Assembly: GCA_905192745.1 (NCBI GenBank)
Contig: CAJJLZ010000006.1
Span: 1-64,000, forward strand
Reading direction: 5' to 3'
DNA length: 64,000 nt
Source of the DNA: an uncultured Oscillospiraceae bacterium
Lineage (GTDB): Bacteria; Bacillota; Clostridia; Oscillospirales; Acutalibacteraceae
Shown here: positions 34,614 to 43,008 of the stretch, in pieces
Position numbering within the stretch: the stretch's first letter is position 1
How the letters are laid out: every line of letters begins with the position of its first letter
Notes under the pieces: generated by a model
What the model was told of the DNA's origin: nothing
Database searches by the model: none
Seen by the model: the letters and a program-made list of their open reading frames with translations, nothing else
Made by a program: the position numbers and the translations under genes

Positions 34614-34967
34614 ATGCTTACAAGGATGAACAGAGAAGAGGCGTCTCAGGCGCTTCATCTGACCGCGGCGCAATTCGCGGACAGAAAAAGAGCCGGCGGG
34701 GTACTGGTCGTGGATTTCTGGGCGACCTGGTGTATGCCGTGCAAAATGCTGGGCCCAGTCATTGAACAATTGGCGGCCGATTATGAAGGGCGCGCCGTGG
34801 CCGGCAAAGTCGATATCGATGAACAGCGGGAACTGGCGGAGGAATACCATATTCAAAGCGTTCCGACCGTAATGATTTTCCGGGATGGGGAACCGGTGGA
34901 CACCCTCATCGGCGTACGTCCTCTGGATGTGATAAAGGCGGCGGTTGACAAGGCGCTGAACCGTTAA
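34614..34967 (+). CDS. trxA: Thioredoxin
   Basis: 117 residues, or 113 from ATG 34626, which has AAGG close by. The thioredoxin fold has active site DFWATWCMPCKMLGP near residue 40 and cis-proline loop SVPTVMIF near 85. The active site WCMPC differs from the common WCGPC by Met for Gly, a known variation that can change redox potential. It reduces protein disulfides in the cytoplasm. The reading frame is open upstream to the TGA of the HMA fragment. Confidence 0.94.
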   Translation: MLTRMNREEASQALHLTAAQFADRKRAGGVLVVDFWATWCMPCKMLGPVIEQLAADYEGRAVAGKVDIDEQRELAEEYHIQSVPTVMIFRDGEPVDTLIGVRPLDVIKAAVDKALNR

Positions 34968-34987
34968 ATTTATACGCGGAGAAAAGC

Positions 34988-35029
34988 AAAACGGCGGCGT
35001 CCTTCTGTCTTACAGGGACGCCGCCGTTT
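34988..35029. terminator. Terminator between trxA and tmcAL
   Basis: Stem AAACGGCGGCGTCC (34989-35002) / GGACGCCGCCGTTT (35016-35029), between convergent genes. Confidence 0.75.
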
Positions 35030-35059
35030 CGGTTAAAGAGGCAGGGAAGCAGGCGGACA

Positions 35060-36271
35060 TTATTTCTCCCACCGGATCATGCCGGTGGTATATTCCGTTC
35101 CGCAGGGAAGAGGCGTCGGCAGGGCCAGCGCATACAGGTCGGCCGCGCGGCATTCCAGCGCAAAGAGACGGCGCGCTTCCTCCGTCATTGACTCGAACTG
35201 AGAAACGCGGGTAATCAGCGGCAGGGAGGAGCCTTTAGCGGCGTTCAGAATTTCCGCCCCGCCCGGTCCGATTCCCAGCACCCGGATATACGGTGGGCGG
35301 CGGGTCTCCCATCCGGAGGAAAGGCCGAGGAAACCGGCCAGGAGAACCCGGCGCAGCCGGGTCAAAGGGTACCGTTTGGTTTTTACGGCGGTCAGCAGTT
35401 CCTCCATCCCTCCGGCAGTGCGGATCGCGTCGTACAGCCGGTTTTCCAGCCCCTCCGACACGCCGGGAAGCCGGACGATCTGCTCTTTGGTGAGCCGCCG
35501 GAGCGCAGCGAGCATCGCCCTCTCAATCAGCTTCGGGTCGGCCGGACAGCGGCCGGCCCGGGCCGCTTCATGAAGGATTTCCAACGGGATTGCGGGGATG
35601 TAAGGGGCGGCGTTCCCCGGCCGTCCGGCGGCGAGAAGCTCACGGAGATAGCTGGCCGAGGCCATGTCCCCAACCGGCAGCGACTGGTCGTGTCCCGCGC
35701 CGAACCGCGGAATGGTAAACGGCCGGATGGGAGAATCCATCCGCCGAAGAGCTTTCAGATATTCGATCCCCAGCGTATTGTTGGCATTTTCCAGCAATGC
35801 GGCGGTCCTTTGCCCGGCAATCTCCGCCACGGCGCGCTGCCGGGCCTCGGGAAAGGAAATGCCGCCCTCCAGGTGATACCGCAGCAAACCGGCGAACCGA
35901 TCGGAAAGCAGGATGTCCGCGACCTTTTGCAGCGGTTCCATTTCTCCGCATTCGCTGCCGAAGCTCAGCACATTGACACAGCCGAGCGCGTCCAACAGGG
36001 ACACGGCGCCGAATGCGAAGGCTTCCGCCGAGGCGATGGCCCACGGCAGAGGAAGTTCCACCACCAGATCGGCTCCCCCTGCCAGCGCGGCCCGCACCCG
36101 GTCGAATTTCGGCAGAACGGCGGGTTCCCCCCGCTGGACGAAATTCCCGCTCATCACCGCGACGACATGGGTAGCCCGGCAGCTGCCGTCCGCTGCGCGG
36201 GTGCGCTCAATATGATGTGCGTGGCCGTTGTGGAAGGGGTTATACTCGGCGACAATACCGGCGACTTTCAA
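35060..36271 (-). CDS. tmcAL: tRNA(Met) cytidine acetate ligase
   Basis: Uses acetate and ATP to make N4-acetylcytidine at the wobble base of elongator tRNA-Met in Firmicutes. 403 residues. Nucleotidyltransferase HIGH-type motif HNGHAHHI at the N-terminus (VAEYNPFHNGHAHHIER), then VAVMSGNFVQRGEPAVLPKF and DLVVELPLPWAIASAEAFA, all typical of the YlbM/TmcAL family. It lies head-to-head with ackA, an acetate-metabolism gene, as is common in Clostridia and fitting for an acetate-using enzyme. Confidence 0.93.
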   Translation of the reverse strand: MKVAGIVAEYNPFHNGHAHHIERTRAADGSCRATHVVAVMSGNFVQRGEPAVLPKFDRVRAALAGGADLVVELPLPWAIASAEAFAFGAVSLLDALGCVNVLSFGSECGEMEPLQKVADILLSDRFAGLLRYHLEGGISFPEARQRAVAEIAGQRTAALLENANNTLGIEYLKALRRMDSPIRPFTIPRFGAGHDQSLPVGDMASASYLRELLAAGRPGNAAPYIPAIPLEILHEAARAGRCPADPKLIERAMLAALRRLTKEQIVRLPGVSEGLENRLYDAIRTAGGMEELLTAVKTKRYPLTRLRRVLLAGFLGLSSGWETRRPPYIRVLGIGPGGAEILNAAKGSSLPLITRVSQFESMTEEARRLFALECRAADLYALALPTPLPCGTEYTTGMIRWEK

Positions 36272-36362
36272 AGCAGCGTCATCCTTTCCCGGGCAAAAAC
36301 GGGGAGATTGATTGCCCTTTGGTTATTTATGCGGAAAAATGCAAGAAACGTTGATTTTCATC

Positions 36363-36426
36363 TTGAAAATCAAAGATGTTCGTATTATCATAATAGAGTT
36401 ACAGTATACGGTGTTTCTGATAAAAT
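36363..36426 (+). promoter_or_regulatory. Candidate promoters of ackA
   Basis: Two overlapping possibilities: TTGAAA (36363-36368) with 17 bp to TATCAT (36386-36391), and TTACAG (36399-36404) with 16 bp to TAAAAT (36421-36426). I cannot choose between them. Confidence 0.4.
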
Positions 36427-36485
36427 TGCAATATGGAACAGCAGAGAACCCGGCATGGAAACACAGGAAAGGAATGGTCACAGAA

Positions 36486-37694
36486 ATGAAAATTCTGGTC
36501 ATCAACGCGGGCAGCTCGTCGCTGAAGTATCAGCTGATCGATATGGATGGGGAGGTTGTTCTGGCCAAGGGCAACTGTGAGCGAATCGGCATCGGCGGAA
36601 AAATCACGCATAAGACCAGCGACGGCCGCGTGATTGCGAAGGAGGTCGATATGCACGACCATGCCGCCGCTTTTGCCGAAGTGAAGGCGGCGCTGACCGA
36701 GGGCGAGGGGAAAGTTATCAACGATTTGTCCGAGGTATCCGCCATCGGCCACCGCATCGTGCAGGGCGGTTCGAAATTTGATCATTCCGTGCTTGTGAAT
36801 AAACAGGTCATTCAGGATATCGCCGATTACGCCTCTCTGGCTCCGCTGCACAACAAGGCGCATGTGCAGGGAATCAACGCGGCGATTGAAGCGTTCGGCA
36901 CGGATGTGCCGCAGGTTGTGGTTTTTGACACCGCTTTTCATCAGACCATGCCGCCCAAGGCCTATATGTTCGGCGTCCCGTACCGGTATTATGAGGAATA
37001 CGGAATCCGCCGCTACGGCTTCCACGGCACCTCCCACCGGTATGTCAGCCAGCGCTGCCTGGAACTTCTGGGCAAGCCGGACGGGAAGGGCACCCGCCTG
37101 ATTTCCTGCCATTTTGGAAACGGCTCCTCCGTGACGGCGATCAAGGACGGCAAGGTGATTGACACCACGATGGGCCTGACGCCGCTGGACGGCTTTATGA
37201 TGGGCAGCCGTTCCGGCGCGGTGGATCCCTCGGTTGTTACCTATATCATGGAGAAAGAGGGGCTGACGCCCCACGAAATGGATCAGCTTCTGAATAAGCA
37301 GTCCGGTATGCTGGGCATTTCCGGCGTTTCCAGCGATGACCGCGATATCGCGGCGGCGGTAGAAGCGGGGAACGAACGGGCGAAGCTCGCCTGGAATATG
37401 CGCACCTATGAAATCATCAAGTACATCGGGGGTTACATCGCGGCTCTGGGCGGGGTGGACGCGCTGATCTTCACCGCCGGCATCGGCGAAAACCAGCCGG
37501 ATCTCCGGGCGGAGATCATCAGGACCTTTGAATTCTACGGCATGAAGCTGGACGAGGAGAAAAACAAGGTTCATGGCGTAGAGACCGAAATCACAACGCC
37601 GGATTCTTCCGTGCGGGCGTTTGTTATCCCGACCAATGAGGAACTGGTTATCGCGCGGGATACCAAGGCAATTATCGAAGGCAAGGCGCTGTAA
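36486..37694 (+). CDS. ackA: Acetate kinase
   Basis: Interconverts acetate + ATP and acetyl phosphate + ADP, the main fermentative ATP-yielding step. 402 residues from ATG 36486 (MKILVINAGSSSLKYQLID), the usual start; the open frame back to 36312 contains the promoters. Motifs: N-terminal NAGSSSLKYQ, phosphate-binding FHGTSHRYVS near residue 180, HFGNGSSVTAIKDGK near 208 and TAGIGENQPDLR near 325. AGGAAAGGA lies 12 bases upstream. No pta gene is adjacent. Confidence 0.97.
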   Translation: MKILVINAGSSSLKYQLIDMDGEVVLAKGNCERIGIGGKITHKTSDGRVIAKEVDMHDHAAAFAEVKAALTEGEGKVINDLSEVSAIGHRIVQGGSKFDHSVLVNKQVIQDIADYASLAPLHNKAHVQGINAAIEAFGTDVPQVVVFDTAFHQTMPPKAYMFGVPYRYYEEYGIRRYGFHGTSHRYVSQRCLELLGKPDGKGTRLISCHFGNGSSVTAIKDGKVIDTTMGLTPLDGFMMGSRSGAVDPSVVTYIMEKEGLTPHEMDQLLNKQSGMLGISGVSSDDRDIAAAVEAGNERAKLAWNMRTYEIIKYIGGYIAALGGVDALIFTAGIGENQPDLRAEIIRTFEFYGMKLDEEKNKVHGVETEITTPDSSVRAFVIPTNEELVIARDTKAIIEGKAL

Positions 37695-37717
37695 CGGCGC
37701 GAATCCCGAATCCGGAT

Positions 37718-37753
37718 AAAAAGCGGCGGACGAATTTTCGTCCGCCGCTTTTT
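37718..37753. terminator. Terminator between ackA and the DUF378 gene
   Basis: 15-bp stem AAGCGGCGGACGAA / TTCGTCCGCCGCTT with flanking A and T runs, between convergent genes. Confidence 0.85.
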
Positions 37754-37761
37754 ACAGAGCG

Positions 37762-37980
37762 TCAATCGTGCTCAATCAGTTCTTCGCGGTCGCGGAAAAA
37801 CAGGGATATGCACCAGATACCCGCCAGCGCGACAATGGTATAGATTACACGGCTGACCGCGGCGCCCTGGCCGCCGAAAGCCCATGCAACTATGTCGAAC
37901 TGAAACAAGCCGATACTGCCCCAGTTGATAGCGCCGATAACCACGAGAATAAGCGCCAGTCTGTCCAGCATGTGTTTCAC
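37762..37980 (-). CDS. DUF378 family small membrane protein
   Basis: 72 residues with two membrane helices (about 5-24, LALILVVIGAINWGSIGLFQ, and 42-62, SRVIYTIVALAGIWCISLFF). The GAINWGxxGLF signature is characteristic of DUF378. AGAGGAG precedes the start. Function unknown. Confidence 0.85.
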   Translation of the reverse strand: MKHMLDRLALILVVIGAINWGSIGLFQFDIVAWAFGGQGAAVSRVIYTIVALAGIWCISLFFRDREELIEHD

Positions 37981-38200
37981 TCCTCTTTTTTTGCCCGACG
38001 CGTTCAGGCGCCGGGGGTTGCGAAACGGGTCCGCCGCAGACCGGCGGACTTTCCGCGATGTTAGTATGCACGGCGTCCGGCGGCTTTATGCGCGGTACTC
38101 GCAGGCTTTACAAAAACATAAAAAATCCGCGAAAGAAGAAAATAAAACGGTTGACGCCGGAATCCAAAAACGGCCGGAAAAACCTCCCATGGATCTTTCG

Positions 38201-39784
38201 CTATTCCCCGTCCGCCGGGATAGTATCCCGTTCCGCCGCTTCGTTCGGCGTTCCGGACGCGGAGATCCGATGGAGGATAAACATAACGGCGGCCAGAAGA
38301 AGCAGGGACGTTCCCAGCGTCAGGGGAATGTTGCCGCCTGAGAAGCCGGCCACCAGATAGCCGACGACGCAGCAGGCGGCTGCCGTGACGGAATACACCA
38401 GCTGGGTGGAAACGTGCTGAATGTGGTTGCAGCCGGCGCCGGTGGAGGAGAGAATGGTGGTGTCCGAAATGGGGGAGCAGTGATCGCCGAACACACTGCC
38501 CGCCAGCGTTGCGGAAAGGGCGACCACCAGCAGTTCCGGCGCGACCGCCGTACAGGTGGGGACGACGATCGGGATCAGGATGCCGAAGGTTCCCCAGGCT
38601 GTTCCCATGGCGAAGGAAAGCAGCGCGGAGACTATGAAGATCAGCGCCGGAAGCAGCGCGCCGGGGAGCACGCTGTTGGAAACGATGGTTTTCACGAATT
38701 CGCCGGTCATCAGCAATTCCCGGCAGACGCCGCTGATCGTCCAGGCGAGAATCAGGATGACGAAAGCGGGCACCATGGACTTCACCCCTTCGACAATACC
38801 GTCCATAAAGGCGCGGAACTTAACGACGCCCCGGGGAACGAACAGAAGAAAAGCCACCACCAGCGCGGCGAATCCGCCGATTACCAGCGCCTCCGACGCG
38901 GAGCAGTTGCCGAACGCCGCCGGGATGGAGTGATAGGCAGGGTCTTCTCCCCACAGCCCGCCGTTATACAGCATAGCGAGAATGGAAAAGACGATCAGCG
39001 CAATGACCGGGATCAGCATATCGAAAACGCGGCCCTTATCCGATACGGCGAACGATTCCCTCAGACGGGTATCCACCGCGCCGGGATCGCCTTCCTCCTT
39101 CGCCTTCTTTTCCACCTTGGCCATCGGGCCGAAATCAAGGTTGAAAAGGCAGAGCGCAAACACCATCACTATGGAAAGAATGGCATACAGATTGTAGGGA
39201 ATCGTAGAGACAAAGGCGGTCAGGTCGCTGGAAAACGCGCCGGTTTCCCGCAGGCTGGAGCCGACCGCCGCCGCCCAGCTGGAGATAGGGGCGATAATAC
39301 ATACCGGCGCCGCCGTGGCGTCGATGATATAGGCAAGCTTGGCGCGGGAAATATTGTGCTTGTCGGTGACCGGCTTCATGACCGTGCCGACTGTCAGGCA
39401 GTTGAAATAATCGTCGATGAAGATCAGACCGCCGAGTACACCGGTCGCCACCATAGCCGAACGTCGGCTTTTCAGCTTGGTTCCCGCCCAACGGCCGTAT
39501 GCGCGGGAACCGCCGGCCATTCCGATCACAACCACCAGCGCGCCAAGCAGCGCCAGAAACAGAAGGATGGAGATATCGGCCTTGTTCGCCATCAGCTTGA
39601 ACGAGGTTTCCACCGTGCCCACGATCGGATTAGCGCCGGTGCTCAGCGAATAGATCAGCGCGCCGGACAGAATTCCCACCAAAAGGGAAGAAATAACCTC
39701 CTTGGTAAGCAGCGCCAGAACGATGGCGATAACAGGGGGAAGGATAGACAGCCATCCTACATAAACAGGGTCCATGGTATCCAT
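38201..39784 (-). CDS. NhaC-family Na+/H+ antiporter-type transporter
   Basis: 527 residues from ATG 39784 (MDTMDPVYVGWLS), 9 bases after GGAGAG. About 11-13 membrane helices. Recognisable blocks: GWLSILPPVIAIVLALLTKE at the N-terminus, FIDDYFNCLTVGTVMKPVTD near residue 120, and FGDHCSPISDTTILSSTGAG near 445, typical of the NhaC/YuiF superfamily (Na+/H+ or amino-acid/proton antiport). The exact substrate cannot be read from sequence. It has its own promoter. Confidence 0.88.
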   Translation of the reverse strand: MDTMDPVYVGWLSILPPVIAIVLALLTKEVISSLLVGILSGALIYSLSTGANPIVGTVETSFKLMANKADISILLFLALLGALVVVIGMAGGSRAYGRWAGTKLKSRRSAMVATGVLGGLIFIDDYFNCLTVGTVMKPVTDKHNISRAKLAYIIDATAAPVCIIAPISSWAAAVGSSLRETGAFSSDLTAFVSTIPYNLYAILSIVMVFALCLFNLDFGPMAKVEKKAKEEGDPGAVDTRLRESFAVSDKGRVFDMLIPVIALIVFSILAMLYNGGLWGEDPAYHSIPAAFGNCSASEALVIGGFAALVVAFLLFVPRGVVKFRAFMDGIVEGVKSMVPAFVILILAWTISGVCRELLMTGEFVKTIVSNSVLPGALLPALIFIVSALLSFAMGTAWGTFGILIPIVVPTCTAVAPELLVVALSATLAGSVFGDHCSPISDTTILSSTGAGCNHIQHVSTQLVYSVTAAACCVVGYLVAGFSGGNIPLTLGTSLLLLAAVMFILHRISASGTPNEAAERDTIPADGE

Positions 39785-39896
39785 GTTGTTTCCACTCTCC
39801 TTGCCTTCTCTGTTTTCTCCGTTTTCCGGCCGAAACCGCATGCCGGGAACGAAAAAGACGAAAAAGTTGAAAACAGGAACGTTTCTTATGCCGCCT

Positions 39897-39926
39897 ATTT
39901 TATCATGAGGCCAACAGGAATGGCAA
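39897..39926 (-). promoter_or_regulatory. Promoter of the NhaC-type gene
   Basis: Minus-strand -35 TTGCCA (39921-39926), 18-bp spacer, -10 TAAAAT (39897-39902). Confidence 0.6.
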
Positions 39927-40039
39927 GAAAAACCGACAAAAATATAAAAAATAGCGAAACCGCCCGCTTTTTGCCGGAAAAAAGCGCCGCGGCATGGGTT
40001 CGGATGCAGGAGGAGAAACAGAGGAGAATATGGGGAGAC

Positions 40040-40082
40040 AAAAGGACCCGCCGCCTGTGCGAAGCAGGACGACGGGCCTTTT
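40040..40082 (-). terminator. Terminator of the CotF-type gene
   Basis: Imperfect hairpin: AAAAGG (40040-40045) with CCTTTT (40077-40082) and inner CCCG/CGGG pairing, 36 bases after the stop codon on the minus strand. Confidence 0.6.
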
Positions 40083-40117
40083 CCTTTGTCTGATTTTCCC
40101 CGTCCCCCGGCGGATTT

Positions 40118-40405
40118 TCAGGATTGCGAGGCGGCGGGGGAATATTTGGCTTTTACCGTCTGGATTTGCTGCTGGTCGGCCGGAGTGGTCGGATACCAGC
40201 CGCGTTTTTGCATCTCGCCGAAAATATCGGCCTGGATGTTGTGCTCGTCCTGCAGGATGTTCAGCAGTTCGTCCCGGATGTTGGCTGCCGCGCATTCGTT
40301 GGCGAAGGAATTGTATGCCTCCGCGATGAATTTCTGAGAACTCAGGGCATCCTCCAGACGGTCTTTGTCCTGCATGGGAAGGGTGGGAGCGGGATTCTGG
40401 GCCAT
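40118..40405 (-). CDS. Spore coat protein, CotF family
   Basis: 95 residues, starting MAQNPAPTLPMQDKDRL with AAAGGAAGG upstream. The helical coat-F domain is visible: LEDALSSQKFIAEAYNSFAN, then LLNILQDEHNIQADIFGEMQ and the end motif KRGWYPTTPADQQQI. In Bacillus CotF is a spore coat component. It supports an endospore-forming host. Probably cotranscribed with the 61-residue gene 25 bp upstream. Confidence 0.85.
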   Translation of the reverse strand: MAQNPAPTLPMQDKDRLEDALSSQKFIAEAYNSFANECAAANIRDELLNILQDEHNIQADIFGEMQKRGWYPTTPADQQQIQTVKAKYSPAASQS

Positions 40406-40430
40406 ATTAATCCTTCCTTTCTTTGATCCG

Positions 40431-40616
40431 TCAGTTCAGATAGCTGAGAAGCCGGTCAAAATGGTTCTGATGCCGGCCGGCGATCTGTTCGCATTGTGTT
40501 TTGATCTGTGCGTCGGTGGAGAGGACAGCATACGATTTGAATTTTTTAATTAAAAGCAGCTCGGCGCCAAGCTGATCTTCAATCGCCTTCAGTTCCTCCG
40601 TCGTCAGGTTTGCCAT
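40431..40616 (-). CDS. Small coat-associated protein (CotF-linked)
   Basis: 61 residues from ATG 40616, after AAAGGCGG; the longer open frame has no site. The product is a pair of helices (LTTEELKAIEDQLGAELLLIK, TQCEQIAGRHQNHFDRLLSYLN; each given here in abbreviated form) like small helical proteins that accompany CotF genes in Clostridia. Role inferred from the neighbour only. Confidence 0.7.
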   Translation of the reverse strand: MANLTTEELKAIEDQLGAELLLIKKFKSYAVLSTDAQIKTQCEQIAGRHQNHFDRLLSYLN

Positions 40617-40726
40617 AGCTATTCCGCCTTTCTCGCCTGTCCTCCCGCCGTATGGCGGAAGGACGTGGTTCGTCGATATGCCTGATGATTTATATGGTTG
40701 ACAGCGGCCGTGCGCCGGCGGGACGC

Positions 40727-40754
40727 AAAATGCGGGCCACAATCATGGCCCGCA
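40727..40754 (-). terminator. Terminator of the MazF gene
   Basis: Stem TGCGGGCCA (40731-40739) / TGGCCCGCA (40746-40754), followed on the minus strand by TTTT (40730-40727). Confidence 0.7.
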
Positions 40755-40879
40755 GCGTTTTAGGGATATCGCAACTTTCTTTGCAATACCGCAGTCTCCG
40801 GCAGGCCGTGGCCGGCAAGACGGAGAGGGGCGCGGTATTAGTATGGCGGAGGAAACGGCCTTTATGCGTTCCGGACGGT

Positions 40880-41248
40880 TTATGTAGTCCGGTTTCCCGC
40901 CTCATTGTGCAGACCGAAGCTGATTTCCAGCGCCTGATTGATCCGGTTCATCGACTGTTCATCCAGACGGCCCATGTGCTCCTTGAGCCTTCGTTTATCG
41001 ATGGTTCGGATCTGCTCGAGAAGAACGATCGAATCCCTCGCCAAGCCGCTGCCGGTGGAGTTCAGCTGGATATGGGTGGGCAGACGGGCCTTGTCCTTCT
41101 GACTGGTGATGGCGGCGGCGATCACGGTGGGACTGAAACGGTTCCCTACGTCGTTCTGTACGATCAGTACGGGACGAACACCGCCCTGTTCCGAGCCGAC
41201 CACTGGGCTCAGATCCGCGTAGTAAATATCTCCTCTACGGACGTTCAA
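40880..41248 (-). CDS. ndoA: MazF/EndoA family endoribonuclease
   Basis: Sequence-specific mRNA interferase. 122 residues from TTG 41248, 10 bases after AGGAG; a TTG at 41272 is further upstream but lies before that site. It aligns well with Bacillus EndoA: RRGDIYYADLSPVVGSEQGG, RPVLIVQNDVGNRFSPTVI, AAITSQKDKARLPTHI and LLEQIRTIDKRRLKEHMG. The catalytic Arg/Thr of the family are present. In Bacillus the antitoxin gene lies immediately upstream; here no ribbon-helix-helix gene is visible upstream, so it looks like an orphan locus. Confidence 0.92.
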   Translation of the reverse strand: MNVRRGDIYYADLSPVVGSEQGGVRPVLIVQNDVGNRFSPTVIAAAITSQKDKARLPTHIQLNSTGSGLARDSIVLLEQIRTIDKRRLKEHMGRLDEQSMNRINQALEISFGLHNEAGNRTT

Positions 41249-41480
41249 AGTTATTCTCACTCCTGTATTCAAGCTTTTATGGAAATGTCGGTTTTTTCCC
41301 GGGCATGCAATATGCCTGCAGGAATATTTTGACCGATATTTTTGTGTTTAGTCGGCGGATGGCAAATTTCTTGCGCCCTTGTATCCTTGTACATGGCTGT
41401 ATCAAGTGTGCCGCCGTCTCTGTCAATACAGTATATGCTCGTCCGGGATGGTTGTCCGTCGAAGCTTGCCGAGAAAAACG
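41249..41480. other. Divergent gap between mazF and the GNAT gene
   Basis: About 230 bases without a coding frame that has a ribosome-binding site. I specifically looked for a small antitoxin gene on the minus strand and found none. Confidence 0.5.
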
Positions 41481-41481
41481 C

Positions 41482-41510
41482 TTGTATGGAAACGAAAGAT
41501 ATTTTATAAT
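41482..41510 (+). promoter_or_regulatory. Promoter of the GNAT gene
   Basis: -35 TTGTAT (41482-41487), 17-bp spacer, -10 TATAAT (41505-41510). This places the transcription start near 41517 and the ATG at 41581. Confidence 0.65.
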
Positions 41511-41580
41511 GGAAAAAGCTTCTGTGAAGACGGCGATAAAGGATCGCAAAAGGGAAGGGAACAGGAAGGGGAAAGGAACG

Positions 41581-42360
41581 ATGTCTCGTCCGGAACAGCT
41601 GTCGCCGGGAGAAAGAGAGGGAATCCTGCCGCTCTACCGCGGCAGTCAGGAAACGCTGATCTGGTCCTGCCTGCAGGGTGTGATGGGGGAAGCGTGGGCG
41701 GATGACCGGAAAGCGCCCCGCTGTGCGCTGATTTGCCTGGGGGATTTCTGCTATCCGGCGGGGGATGCCGATGCGCCCGGCGCGGCGGAGCTTCTCCGGA
41801 TTCTGCCGGCCCGCCGTCTCTTTGTCGTGCCGGAAAGCGAAGCGTGGTCCGGCCTGATCGAACGGCTTTATAAAGATCGGTGCCGCCGTCTCGACCGCTA
41901 TGCGATTAAGAAGGAACCGGGGATTTTTGACCGGGAAACGCTGTGGGGATTTGTCCGCGCCCTGCCGCCCGGATTTTATCTGGAGGAGATCGGATCGCGC
42001 TGGTACGATTCGGTGATGGCGGAGGAATGGAGCCGCGATTTTTGCTCGAATTTCGGCTCGAAGGAGGATTTTGCCGGGCGGGGACTGGGCTTTCTTGCCC
42101 TGCGGAACGGCGTGCCGGTCAGCGGCGCGTCCTCTTACAGCGTCTATCGAGGCGGGCTGGAGATTGAGGTGGTGACGCATCCGGATTATCGGCGGCAGGG
42201 GCTGGCCGCGGCCTGTGCCGCAAGGCTGATTCTGGAGTGCCTCGACCGGGGGCTGTATCCCAGTTGGGATGCGGCGAACCAGACCTCCGTGCGGCTGTCG
42301 GAACGGCTGGGCTATCATTTTGACCGCGCTTATCCGACGTATGAAATACTGACGACATGA
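41581..42360 (+). CDS. GNAT-family N-acetyltransferase
   Basis: 259 residues from ATG 41581, six bases after GGGGAAAGG; the longer open frame precedes the promoter. The N-terminal half is a variable domain (YRGSQETLIWSCLQGVMG, GDFCYPAGDADAPG). The C-terminal half is the acetyltransferase fold with acetyl-CoA loop VVTHPDYRRQGLAAACAARL and YPSWDAANQTSVRLSERLGY. The layout resembles the two-part GNAT family of Firmicutes. Acceptor substrate unknown. Confidence 0.85.
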   Translation: MSRPEQLSPGEREGILPLYRGSQETLIWSCLQGVMGEAWADDRKAPRCALICLGDFCYPAGDADAPGAAELLRILPARRLFVVPESEAWSGLIERLYKDRCRRLDRYAIKKEPGIFDRETLWGFVRALPPGFYLEEIGSRWYDSVMAEEWSRDFCSNFGSKEDFAGRGLGFLALRNGVPVSGASSYSVYRGGLEIEVVTHPDYRRQGLAAACAARLILECLDRGLYPSWDAANQTSVRLSERLGYHFDRAYPTYEILTT

Positions 42361-42380
42361 TGCCGATCGTTTTTAGAGTG

Positions 42381-42426
42381 TGTTGACACTGACCGGGATG
42401 CATGTTGAGCGTTGGCGTCAACATGC
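42381..42426 (+). other. Competing inverted repeats between the GNAT and CYTH genes
   Basis: GCATGTTGA (42400-42408) pairs perfectly with TCAACATGC (42418-42426). An upstream TGTTGAC (42381-42387) can also pair with GTCAACA (42417-42423), so the two folds exclude each other. No T-run follows. It could be an attenuator-like switch or just the end of the GNAT transcript. Confidence 0.3.
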
Positions 42427-42505
42427 TCCGGCACAGACTTGCAAAATATGTTTTTTCATTGTATCGGTGATTCGATTTACCGGTGCGCGAAAGGTGGATA
42501 TAATA

Positions 42506-43006
42506 ATGGAAATCGAACGCAAATTTTTGATGGATCCCGCTTTTCCGGCGGAACTTCCGCTGCGGGAAGAGGCGGTGGTTTATCAGGGGTATCTGGCCGT
42601 CCATCCGGTGGTGCGCATCCGCAGTAAATGCCGGGATGGGAAAACCGGCTATGTGCTCTGTTTTAAGGGCGAAGGGACGATTGCCCGGCAGGAGACGGAG
42701 CTGGTGATCGACGAGCGGGTGTTTCATGAACTGGAAAATCTGCTGGAAGCGCCGATGATTCGGAAGGATTACCGGGTTTACGATCTTCCGGAGGGGCGCA
42801 GGCTGGAGTGCAGCTGTGTGGATCGGGGAACGCCGACGGAATTCTGGTATGCCGAGGTGGAATTTCCAACGCTGGAAGATGCCTACGCTTTTACGCCGCC
42901 CGCCTTTCTCGGCCGGGATGTAACCGAAGAAGCCGGGTACGGCATGAGCAGTTATTGGGAGAGGAAGGTGGCCGCACAAAGAGCGGCCTCTGAGGATAAC
43001 GCCTGA
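42506..43006 (+). CDS. CYTH domain protein
   Basis: 166 residues from ATG 42506, after AAAGGTGG. It begins with the diagnostic E-x-E-x-K motif (MEIERKFL) of the CYTH triphosphate tunnel metalloenzyme family. Other tunnel residues: VRIRSK, VLCFKGEG, ETELVIDE and WYAEVEFPTLEDA. Members hydrolyse or bind inorganic triphosphate or related nucleotides with a divalent metal; the substrate here is not known. It ends 2 bp before the transporter gene. Confidence 0.88.
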   Translation: MEIERKFLMDPAFPAELPLREEAVVYQGYLAVHPVVRIRSKCRDGKTGYVLCFKGEGTIARQETELVIDERVFHELENLLEAPMIRKDYRVYDLPEGRRLECSCVDRGTPTEFWYAEVEFPTLEDAYAFTPPAFLGRDVTEEAGYGMSSYWERKVAAQRAASEDNA

Positions 43007-43008
43007 CG

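Larger units (their letters stand above)
39785..40117. other. Gap between the NhaC-type gene and the coat genes
   Basis: Contains the NhaC-type promoter and the terminator of the CotF-type gene (both listed separately). No further coding frame with a ribosome-binding site was found. Confidence 0.5.

Noticed and set aside
38414..40093. 559-codon plus-strand frame opposite the NhaC-type gene
   Set aside because: Asp/Gly/Arg/His-rich antisense shadow without a start signal.
41277..41549. 90-codon minus-strand frame upstream of mazF as the antitoxin
   Set aside because: No ribbon-helix-helix pattern, aromatic/basic-rich translation and no ribosome-binding site; most of it is intergenic shadow.
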